Source of the DNA: an uncultured Fibrobacterota bacterium
GTDB lineage: Bacteria; Fibrobacterota; Chitinivibrionia; Chitinivibrionales; CAIOZP01
Assembly: GCA_903862805.1 (NCBI GenBank)
Contig: CAIOZP010000023.1
Span: forward strand, 1-7,047
DNA length: 7,047 bases
Reading direction: 5' to 3'
Positions 1 through 6,401 of the stretch are shown here, piece by piece. Numbering within the stretch: the stretch's first letter is position 1; every line of letters begins with the position of its first letter. A program made the translations under genes and the position numbers. A model generated the notes under the pieces. It did not search any database, was not told the DNA's origin, and worked only from the letters and a program-made list of their open reading frames with translations.

Positions 1-2
1 AG

Positions 3-401
3 CTTCGTTCACACGCTCCCTCAAACATTAAATTCACAGGTGTCATGCCCAAAGCAGAAAACCTATATGCCGGATTTGACTGTTATGTCTCGACTTCGAT
101 TCGCGAAGGGCTTGGTTCGGCTTTGCTCGATGCTGTCATCAGAGGCATTCCAACAGTTGCACTTGATGCTGGAGGAACACATGACATCTATCCGGAAAGC
201 GATGTGTCACTTGTGAATCAAGACAACAAAATGCAAATGTTCAAACAAATTAAAACAGTAATCGCCGATCAAGCATCAGCTAAAAGGCATGCGGAAACCA
301 TAGGAAATATTGCGCAGAAAAAATTTTCAATCGCGCAGCTGACTGAATCACATATTGCTGTTTATCGGTCCATAATAAACAAAGGTAAAGGACAATGTTG
401 A
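3..401 (+). CDS. Glycosyltransferase, GT4-type (GT-B fold), C-terminal fragment
   Basis: This is the 3' end of a glycosyltransferase whose start lies before the window; the frame is open from base 3, so the ATG at 45 is internal. About 132 residues are visible. They cover the nucleotide-sugar-binding half of a GT-B enzyme: a strand and turn reading NIKFTGV, then a helix (ENLYAGFDCYVSTS), then the signature REGLGSALLDAVIRG followed by PTVALDAGGTHDI. This is the usual GT4 pattern of an acidic residue, a small-residue loop, a helix and a GG turn. The classical E-x7-E pair appears here as E-x7-D (Glu codon at 105, Asp codon at 129). Such enzymes transfer a sugar from a nucleotide donor at the cytoplasmic face of the membrane. 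The gene overlaps the next one by 7 bases, so translation is probably coupled. Donor and acceptor cannot be read from the fragment. Confidence 0.88.
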   Translation, partial: LRSHAPSNIKFTGVMPKAENLYAGFDCYVSTSIREGLGSALLDAVIRGIPTVALDAGGTHDIYPESDVSLVNQDNKMQMFKQIKTVIADQASAKRHAETIGNIAQKKFSIAQLTESHIAVYRSIINKGKGQC

Positions 402-1354
402 TCAGTGGATTTTCTTACGCAAGAAATGCAGAAACTCTTGGGTATCCATTTATTGAATCCATCAAATCAATTCTACCTATTTGTGATGAATTCATAATCG
501 CCGTTGGCAGAAGCAGCCCTGGCGATCATACCAAAGAAATGATAGAGGCGATCTGCGATCCCAAAATACGGATCATCGATACAGAATGGATCATAAGCGA
601 CAACAAACCTTTGGTACACATTTTTCGTGAACAAACTGATACCGCACTTCGCGAATGCAAAGGCGATTGGTGTTTTCACATTCAAATTGACGAGGTTGTT
701 CATGAGAATGACCTTGACACAATTAAGAGCTACTGCAAAAAGTATCTCGATTTTCCACAAGTGGAAGGGATGCTTCTCGAGTGGTTTCACTTCTGGGGCG
801 ACTATGATCATTTGCAGGTGCATCATAGATATTTCCCGCGTGAAATTAGAATTATCAGAAACAATATCGGAGCGACTTCATGGGGAGATTCACAATCTTT
901 CAGAGTAAACAGTCGCAAGCTTGATGTCGTGAGAATTCCAGCGCACATTTATCATTACGCAATGGCCCGCCATCCGGAAATGATGCAAAAAAAACAGCAG
1001 GAAGCCGAACGGATTTATCACGGGAATAAAGATGCCATGCAGTCAGATAAAATAGAGGCTGTAGGATATGACTACGGGCCAATGAACCGGTACAAACGGT
1101 TTACAGGTACGCATCCTGCTCTTATGAATAACTTGGTTCATGCAATAGATTGGGCACATCTTCTGCAGCTCGACGGGAAGCGAAAAACCATTCATCATCA
1201 TGATCGTTTCAAATATCGTGTCATCAATTGGATTGAGCAGAATATCCTTGGCGGCAAACGGTTAGGCGGCTACAAAAATTACCGTGAAATAAAACTTGGC
1301 CGGAAGAACATCGACCATACGCACACCGATTCCGCAAACAGGAATCCAAAATGA
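395..1354 (+). CDS. Glycosyltransferase, GT2-like (GT-A fold)
   Basis: A 319-residue cytoplasmic protein with no signal peptide or membrane segment. The N-terminus (MLISGFSYARNAE, then ESIKSILPICDEFIIAVG) matches a GT2-like group in which a strand, a short NAE turn and a conserved SILP-DE-VG stretch form the nucleotide-binding half. The acidic metal or sugar site is HIQIDEVVHE (residues 95-104), which takes the place of the textbook DxD. Further on, RREIRIIRN-like and YHY segments (about 148-156 and 186-188) are also typical of this group. The ATG at 395 overlaps the previous stop by 7 bases and is preceded by purine-rich AAAGGTAAAGGA (381-392), a good ribosome site. The stop overlaps the next start (ATGA). 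Role by family and context: adding a sugar to a surface-glycan intermediate; the sugar is unknown. The C-terminal 50 residues are rich in basic residues and may contact the membrane or the acceptor (inference). Confidence 0.87.
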   Translation: MLISGFSYARNAETLGYPFIESIKSILPICDEFIIAVGRSSPGDHTKEMIEAICDPKIRIIDTEWIISDNKPLVHIFREQTDTALRECKGDWCFHIQIDEVVHENDLDTIKSYCKKYLDFPQVEGMLLEWFHFWGDYDHLQVHHRYFPREIRIIRNNIGATSWGDSQSFRVNSRKLDVVRIPAHIYHYAMARHPEMMQKKQQEAERIYHGNKDAMQSDKIEAVGYDYGPMNRYKRFTGTHPALMNNLVHAIDWAHLLQLDGKRKTIHHHDRFKYRVINWIEQNILGGKRLGGYKNYREIKLGRKNIDHTHTDSANRNPK

Positions 1355-2157
1355 AATCCATTCCAATTTCTTTAATAATCGCCGTCTACAAGAGGCCTGA
1401 TGCGCTTGAAAAGATATTCGTTTCATTACTGAATCAGACATATAAAACCTTTGAAATAATTATCGCGGACGATGGATCTCCAAAGGAAATTGCCGATCTG
1501 ATTGAAACATGGCAAGGACGTTTTTCACACCCGATCCGCCATGTATGGCACGAAGATATAGGCTTTCGCAAAACAATAATTATCAATCGTGCAGTGTGCG
1601 AATCACTTGGTGAATATCTTGTATTCATTGACGGCGACTGTATTTTGCACCATAAATTTCTCGAAGATCATTGGCAACATCGTGAAATAAAAGCTGTACT
1701 TGCCGGTCGTCGCGTTATGATGAATGAAAAAAAGTCGTCAGCAATCAGTTCGTCGAATATTGCGAAGCGCAAACATCAAAATTCAATCATGTGGCTAACT
1801 GGAAGTATTGGTCAAACAGCACAATATGCGTTTAGGATACCTGCCGTTGACAAAGTGAGAAATATTTTCAGACAGAATTATTTTATACTTGGGTCAAATT
1901 TCTCTCTTCATCGTGAAGATTTCATTTCATTGAACGGTTACGATGAGCGAATTATCGGCCGCGGAATGGAGGACAACAATCTTCACGCCCGTGTCATAGC
2001 CGCAGGAATGCCGATACGATCTCTTTCGCAGCAGGCCTTGCAATATCATATCTTTCATCGTTCAGATCCAATTCCACACAGCGTAGAAACGGTGAAGAGA
2101 TTTTGCGCTGTTGAATCGGGGTGGACTGAATTCGGAATTAAAAAAAGCGTTCAATAA
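1351..2157 (+). CDS. Glycosyltransferase family 2 with C-terminal galactosyltransferase-like segment
   Basis: A 268-residue GT-A enzyme. The classic GT2 opening is present (SLIIAVYKRPDALEKIFVSL, residues 7-26), then ADDGS at 39-43 for nucleotide binding and FIDGDC at 92-97 as the metal-binding DxD. The second half has GSNFSLHRED (181-190), LNGYDERIIGRGMEDNNLHAR (about 194-214) and a histidine-rich HIFHR (233-237). This is the ED-containing segment seen in galactosyltransferase-like and chondroitin-polymerase-like GT2 proteins, where the ED pair supplies catalytic base and acceptor contacts. The start overlaps the previous stop in an ATGA, with AGGA at 1340-1343 as ribosome site. There is no membrane segment, so it should act in the cytoplasm on a lipid-linked or core acceptor. 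Which sugar it transfers (galactose, N-acetylhexosamine or other) cannot be fixed from the sequence. Confidence 0.92.
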   Translation: MKSIPISLIIAVYKRPDALEKIFVSLLNQTYKTFEIIIADDGSPKEIADLIETWQGRFSHPIRHVWHEDIGFRKTIIINRAVCESLGEYLVFIDGDCILHHKFLEDHWQHREIKAVLAGRRVMMNEKKSSAISSSNIAKRKHQNSIMWLTGSIGQTAQYAFRIPAVDKVRNIFRQNYFILGSNFSLHREDFISLNGYDERIIGRGMEDNNLHARVIAAGMPIRSLSQQALQYHIFHRSDPIPHSVETVKRFCAVESGWTEFGIKKSVQ

Positions 2158-2172
2158 ATATTTAAGGCCATT

Positions 2173-2176
2173 GGAG
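2173..2176 (+). promoter_or_regulatory. Ribosome binding site deciding the GT-C start
   Basis: GGAG lies 6 bases before the ATG at 2183, an ideal spacing. It favours that ATG over the longer reading from TTG at 2111, which would overlap the previous gene by 47 bases and has no comparable site. Confidence 0.7.
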
Positions 2177-2182
2177 TTTCGA

Positions 2183-3673
2183 ATGTTTTCTTATATCAAG
2201 AAGTTTTATGCAGAAAAGCCGGTATTGCTGATCATGCTTATTGCGCTAACTCTTAGATTGATCGCGGCGATTTTTGCCAAGGGCTACGGAATGAGCGACG
2301 ATCATTTCTGTGTGATCCAGACAGCACAAAACTGGCTTTGGGGGATTGACCTTCCGAGCAAAATCAATGTCTCTTTGCGCAATATTTTTTATATAGGATT
2401 ACATTTTGAACTTTTCAAGTTCTTCGGGATATGCAGCATAATAAACCCGCAAACACAAATGCTAATAGTAAGAATGATTCACGCACTTATTGCAATGGCA
2501 ACCGTATGGTACGGGATGAAAATTGTTACACATATATACAATGAAAAGGCAGGCCATTTTGCAGGGTTACTCCTTGCGTTTTCATGGGTTCTTGCGTCTT
2601 TGTCGGTTCGCAATCTAATCGAAATGGTTTGCGTACCACCGCTGATTGCCGGTATCTGGTATTCAATTATGCCGGCAAAATCAAACCCAGAAAAAATCAG
2701 ACTCGGCTTGCTGTCTGGTATTCTTTTTGCAGCAGCATTCATCATTCGCTATCAAACGGCCTCTTTTATCGGGGTGTTTTTTCTGTTGCTGTTGCTGAAC
2801 AAAGACTTTGTCCGATCGATAGCGATATGCATTTCAGGAATATTGGCGCTGATACTTGTTCTTGGCATTCCTGAATATTTGATTTACGGGAAACCCTTTG
2901 TTTCTTTGATCGGATATTCCGTTTACAACTCTGACAAAAACAGTATCGCTTCATATCCTTGTGGACCATGGTATTCGTACTTTGGAACCTTATCATGGGT
3001 ACTTATTCCTCCGGCAAGTATTGCGATTCTTGCCTTCTTTTTTAAAGAGTGGAAAAAGGCTGCTTATATTGTGCTACCGACAATCGCTTTTCTTGCTTTT
3101 CATTCAATATATCCGAACAAGCAGGAGCGTTTCATTATCCCTGCACTGCCTTTTATTTTGATGGCTGCGGCGGGAGCGTGGATTACGTTGAAAGAAAAAA
3201 TGCAACCAGGCTTTTTAAGGAAAAGTATCTCGATAATATGGGTGATTTTCTGGATAGGAAACAGTCTGTTTTTGGCTGTGAGCATTTTTTCTTACTCAAA
3301 GAAAAGCAGAGTGGAAATCATGAGTTTCTTCTATGATAAACCCGCAGAAAAATCATGCATTATTGTTTCCGATGATTTACCGCCGATGCCGGATTATTAT
3401 GCCGGAAGACCTATGGCTATTTACAATTACACTTCCGCCGAATCTGATTCTGCTTTCGTTAAAACTATTGATCAGCAAAACAAGCCGCTTCATATTATTT
3501 ATTTCAGTGATGAATCCAGAAAAGAAATGATGCCACGAACATCGAAATTATTTCCGAATCAGATTCTGGAAAAAATGATAACACCAAGTCTGATGGATTA
3601 TCTGTTCTGGGCTGTGAATCCGAGTCATAATCAGAATTACACTGCATACATTTACAAAATTTCCAGCAAGTGA
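2183..3673 (+). CDS. Multi-pass GT-C glycosyltransferase, GT22/GT39-like
   Basis: A 496-residue integral membrane protein when started at the ATG at 2183. About ten hydrophobic segments are visible, roughly at residues 13-33, 100-115, 124-141, 148-163, 173-206 (two), 208-230, 271-287, 294-307, 317-333 and 348-370, followed by a soluble C-terminal part of about 125 residues. The first loop after the first membrane segment carries an acidic pair in GMSDDHF (about 36-42), where GT-C enzymes keep their catalytic Asp/Glu. A later loop has YPNKQERFIIPALPF (about 310-324), which resembles the HKEERF-x-x-P motif of GT22 mannosyltransferases such as PIG-B and ALG9. RNLIEM (about 143-148) also fits the family. 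These enzymes use a polyprenyl-phosphate sugar as donor and act on the outer face of the inner membrane. The gap to the previous gene is 25 bases. Donor sugar and acceptor are inferred only; an ArnT/PMT-like role is the alternative. Confidence 0.82.
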   Translation: MFSYIKKFYAEKPVLLIMLIALTLRLIAAIFAKGYGMSDDHFCVIQTAQNWLWGIDLPSKINVSLRNIFYIGLHFELFKFFGICSIINPQTQMLIVRMIHALIAMATVWYGMKIVTHIYNEKAGHFAGLLLAFSWVLASLSVRNLIEMVCVPPLIAGIWYSIMPAKSNPEKIRLGLLSGILFAAAFIIRYQTASFIGVFFLLLLLNKDFVRSIAICISGILALILVLGIPEYLIYGKPFVSLIGYSVYNSDKNSIASYPCGPWYSYFGTLSWVLIPPASIAILAFFFKEWKKAAYIVLPTIAFLAFHSIYPNKQERFIIPALPFILMAAAGAWITLKEKMQPGFLRKSISIIWVIFWIGNSLFLAVSIFSYSKKSRVEIMSFFYDKPAEKSCIIVSDDLPPMPDYYAGRPMAIYNYTSAESDSAFVKTIDQQNKPLHIIYFSDESRKEMMPRTSKLFPNQILEKMITPSLMDYLFWAVNPSHNQNYTAYIYKISSK

Positions 3674-3696
3674 TTTAGCAGTTTTGTGTCATTGAT

Positions 3697-3701
3697 AAAG
3701 G
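3697..3701 (+). promoter_or_regulatory. Ribosome binding site for a GTG start
   Basis: AAAGG lies 6 bases before GTG at 3708. The next in-frame ATG is 36 codons further in and would remove the conserved-looking hydrophobic N-terminus, so the GTG is preferred. Confidence 0.6.
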
Positions 3702-3707
3702 CGAAGC

Positions 3708-4400
3708 GTGAAATCAGTACTTTTTTATAATCTTTTCCCTAAAAATTCATGGAAAGAAATCACTGCTTCGATTCTTTCCAATGTCCCGCATGATGAAATT
3801 ATCGTCCACGTGAGCATGCCGCTATCAGCGTGGATGAATATTATTTCAATACGGAATGAATTGTCAAAATATCACAAAGTTATAAAGGTCTTTTTCAGCC
3901 AGAATAGCAAAAGCAGAGGCGAAACTGTTGGCTTCGATAAGGTTCGGCGAAAATTTGATTTTTCTCAATACGATATTTTTACTTATGCACATAGCAAAGG
4001 ATCTTCACGAAAACGCAAAAACACTCCCCCGATCAAAGACTGGGCAGAATTGATGCGATATTTTGTGGTAGAGAAACTGGACCTTTGTTCAGAGGCGTTC
4101 AATAATGGATTCTGGTTCTACGGCATAAACAAAAGCCGCAATATTTACTGCAAGAATGATCTCGAAGAAAAAATGTACGAAAACGTTTCCTTCATTTATG
4201 AAGGAAATTTTGTATCAATAAATCTTGCTGCAATTCGTGACCGTTTTCTCACTGAACCATGTCTTCCGGTGTATTATGGACTGGAAAGGTTCTGGGGGAA
4301 ACTTGGTCCAACAGAAAAAGCATTTTCGGCACATCAATCAACTGTCGATCACTATTTGCAAAGATACCCGTCGGAAAGATATGTGAAACAAAACAGGTAA
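3708..4400 (+). CDS. Hypothetical glycan-locus protein with HSKG and GNF motifs
   Basis: A 230-residue soluble protein starting at GTG. I do not recognise a named family. It opens with a strand-like MKSVLFYNLFP, followed by IIVHVS at 31-36, which would fit an alpha/beta core. Its most telling parts are YAHSKGSS (93-100), DWAELMRYFVVEKLDLC (111-127) and EGNFVSIN (165-172), then an aromatic segment GLERFW (191-196). The same order (H-[ST]-KG, a Trp-containing helix with a Cys, then GNF and an E-x-W/F-W end) occurs, from memory, in uncharacterised proteins of capsule and O-antigen loci, where it is often annotated as glycosyltransferase-related and compared with rhamnan-synthesis RgpF-like proteins. 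It follows the GT-C gene by 34 bases and is the last gene on this strand, so it is probably co-transcribed. No clear DxD is present. Function is open: a transferase of an undefined family or an accessory glycan protein. Confidence 0.72.
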   Translation: MKSVLFYNLFPKNSWKEITASILSNVPHDEIIVHVSMPLSAWMNIISIRNELSKYHKVIKVFFSQNSKSRGETVGFDKVRRKFDFSQYDIFTYAHSKGSSRKRKNTPPIKDWAELMRYFVVEKLDLCSEAFNNGFWFYGINKSRNIYCKNDLEEKMYENVSFIYEGNFVSINLAAIRDRFLTEPCLPVYYGLERFWGKLGPTEKAFSAHQSTVDHYLQRYPSERYVKQNR

Positions 4401-4454
4401 TTTCAAGACATTCTTTTTTGCTATTCCACTCAGAGTTCGTTAGCGGTAACCCGG
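4401..4454. other. Convergent intergenic gap, no clear terminator
   Basis: These 54 bases separate the stops of two converging genes. There is a T6 run at 4414-4419, but the only hairpin before it is a 5-pair stem (TGAAA 4384-4388 with TTTCA 4401-4405, 12-base loop) that ends 8 bases too early. A second weak inverted repeat, TTAGC/GCTAA at about 4440-4458, overlaps the minus-strand stop and has no T-run after it. I see no promoter, small gene or repeat here. Confidence 0.6.
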
Positions 4455-6401
4455 CTAAAACGCCTCGCCCATTGCAATCTGAAGTGCAAATCCCTTTGTA
4501 CTGGCGTAACCTTTTTCGTAGGCCGGATTGTTTTGTTCACCTTGCCGCACAAGCATTCCGGCGTCGAAGCGGACTTTGCCGAAAGGAAGTTTTAGACGAA
4601 GACCGAGGCCGACGCACCATGTCATTTCACGCAAATCGAGCAGGCTGAATGCGTGGTTTATTCCGGCTTGCGAATGATTCCAGAGGTTTCCGGCGTCGGC
4701 AAAAACTGCACCGGTCATGGCTTTGTAAATCGGATATCGTATTTCAGCCACGTTGAACACAAGATAAGCGTTTCCACCAGAGACTTTATCGGTGTAGGTG
4801 TCTCGCTTGCTTGCGGTGTCGTAAATGCCGAGAGTCGGGCCAGCTTTGCCCTGCGGGTAACAGCGGAGCGTGGTCGGGCCGCCGAGTGTAAAAAGTTTAT
4901 CCTGAGGAATGCTGCTTTCCGTGCGAAGCGGGTTCATTACTCCGATACGGGCGGCGGTGCAGAAAACAAAATTCGTTCCGAAACTGTTGTACAGTCGTAA
5001 ACCGCTTTCGAGCCGCACGAACTCATCTTTGCGACTGGAGTTTAGTCCCGAAACCGCGAAGTCGATATTACCGAAAACGCCACGCTTCGGAGAGAAATAA
5101 TCGTCCCTTGTGTCGATGGTAAGGCCAGTCGAAAGTTCGTGAGTGAGCGGGCGGCTCGAGCTTACGAAGCCATGCGAGGTATCGGACGAAAGCGTATCGA
5201 GCTGTGGATCTATTTCTGTGGAGTGTGCAAGGCTTATGCTTCCTTTACGGAAGGGAATGATACCAATGGCCTCGGTTGAAGTGATGGCGTATTTCTTGTA
5301 GCGGGTTGTGATCTCGTGAATACCGGCGACTTCGCCATTGGCATTTATATGGAGCCCGAAAATCCTTGGAACGTAAATGCCCAAACGGACTTCCTGTTCG
5401 GAAAGGCTCGCACCGGAGCTGAGCGATGGTTTGATCCCGATGCCGAACATGTTGCCATAAGAAATCTGCCCGCTCACACGGGGGGCGATCATCAGTTTGT
5501 CGATCTTGACCGAGTCACTGTTGTTCACACCAATTCCTATCTCCGCCGCGAAGAATTTCTTCTCCTGAACAATGACATCGATCTGCCTCGGCTCTGCCGG
5601 AAGACTGTCTATTTCGGGAGGATGAATGCTGACTGTCACATATTCAAAGAGTCCCGTTTTGTAAAGCTGGTCAACTGTGTTTTTCACATGATCCTGCGTA
5701 AGAGTATCGCCAGGCTCAAAGGTGCATTCGCGTGCGGCAACATTCGGCTTGGTCTTCACATTGCCTTTGACCATTATTGACTTTACGCGAATGACGCTGC
5801 CGCGTTTCAGAACATAGACCACATCGGCCTGAGACGAATCGGTGTGAAACACAATCTTAGTTTCAATCGTTGCTTCAAGGTATCCCTTGGCAAGAAAATG
5901 GTTGAGGATGTTCTCCCTCGCTGTTGCTATCAGGGATGCATCGCATGGGGAACCGGCGTAGAGCTTGCCGAAAAGAGCCGGATCGTGAAGACTGTCGATA
6001 GAAAATCCGCTCGTTCTTATTGCATAAACAGTGGTAGGAGTTCCCTCGTTTACATTGATGATTATCGACACGCTCTTTCGGCTGGAATCGAAATCCATCT
6101 TTCCGATAGAAACAGCTGATCTGAAATAACCGCGATCGTGATAATATGTGGCAAGCGAAGCTGTGTCCATCGATAGCCTCATGCGGCTGAATACCGGATG
6201 ACGAAACAAGAATGGCTTCAAGGAAAGCTGTGAACGCAAAACAGTTGCCCTTACGAGTTTCGCGCCGTGTACAGCAAGCCTTTGGACATGCCATGCGTTC
6301 CGATCCTCGACACGTTTGCGATGCCGCGCGGTCTCTGCCGAAAGTGCTGAACAGATTATCAGGATGAACAGAATTATTCTTCGCAGACTCATTTTTCCCA
6401 T
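4455..6401 (-). CDS. tamA: TamA-like Omp85 outer-membrane protein (POTRA plus 16-strand barrel)
   Basis: A 648-residue BamA/TamA-family protein. The N-terminus is a signal peptide (SLRRIILFILIICSALSA) with cleavage near residues 19-22. Three POTRA domains follow at about 36-122, 125-205 and 206-283, each with its typical helix-end motif: DRGYFRSAV (89-97), AKGYLEATI (171-179) and YKTGLFEYV (247-255). The barrel (about 284-648) shows TRDDYFSPKRGVF (431-443), LGGPTTLRCY (506-515, the L6 motif), AVFADAGNLW (565-574), GLGLRLKLPFGKVRFDAG (598-615) and a C-terminal Phe, the outer-membrane beta-signal. Three POTRAs and an adjoining tamB-like gene favour TamA over BamA, which usually has five. With TamB it would help insert proteins, or support lipid traffic, at the outer membrane. 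The start may instead be the ATG at 6392, which forms an ATGA with the tamB stop; the ATG at 6401 overlaps by 13 bases. Either keeps the signal peptide. The L6 arginine is followed by Cys rather than the usual Gly. Confidence 0.9.
   Translation of the reverse strand: MGKMSLRRIILFILIICSALSAETARHRKRVEDRNAWHVQRLAVHGAKLVRATVLRSQLSLKPFLFRHPVFSRMRLSMDTASLATYYHDRGYFRSAVSIGKMDFDSSRKSVSIIINVNEGTPTTVYAIRTSGFSIDSLHDPALFGKLYAGSPCDASLIATARENILNHFLAKGYLEATIETKIVFHTDSSQADVVYVLKRGSVIRVKSIMVKGNVKTKPNVAARECTFEPGDTLTQDHVKNTVDQLYKTGLFEYVTVSIHPPEIDSLPAEPRQIDVIVQEKKFFAAEIGIGVNNSDSVKIDKLMIAPRVSGQISYGNMFGIGIKPSLSSGASLSEQEVRLGIYVPRIFGLHINANGEVAGIHEITTRYKKYAITSTEAIGIIPFRKGSISLAHSTEIDPQLDTLSSDTSHGFVSSSRPLTHELSTGLTIDTRDDYFSPKRGVFGNIDFAVSGLNSSRKDEFVRLESGLRLYNSFGTNFVFCTAARIGVMNPLRTESSIPQDKLFTLGGPTTLRCYPQGKAGPTLGIYDTASKRDTYTDKVSGGNAYLVFNVAEIRYPIYKAMTGAVFADAGNLWNHSQAGINHAFSLLDLREMTWCVGLGLRLKLPFGKVRFDAGMLVRQGEQNNPAYEKGYASTKGFALQIAMGEAF

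Noticed and set aside
987..994. Run of eight A in the first GT2-like gene as a slippage or frameshift site
   Set aside because: The frame continues normally through Lys-Lys-Gln-Gln and into conserved-looking sequence, so there is no sign of a frameshift.
2111..2182. TTG start extending the GT-C protein by 24 residues
   Set aside because: It would lie inside the preceding gene, gives a non-hydrophobic lead and lacks the good GGAG spacing of the ATG at 2183.
4384..4419. Possible rho-independent terminator after the last glycan gene
   Set aside because: The stem has only five A/T-rich pairs with a 12-base loop and is separated from the T6 run by 8 bases.
4653..5000. Plus-strand frame of 115 codons opposite the Omp85 barrel
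   Set aside because: It lies wholly antisense to a well-supported gene, has no recognisable domain and reads as a low-information shadow; the 5316-5780 plus-strand frame was dropped for the same reason.
6345..6356. Lipobox-like LIIC in the Omp85 signal peptide
   Set aside because: The residue before Cys is Ile rather than Gly, Ala or Ser, the Cys is within the hydrophobic core, and an ordinary signal-peptidase site follows.
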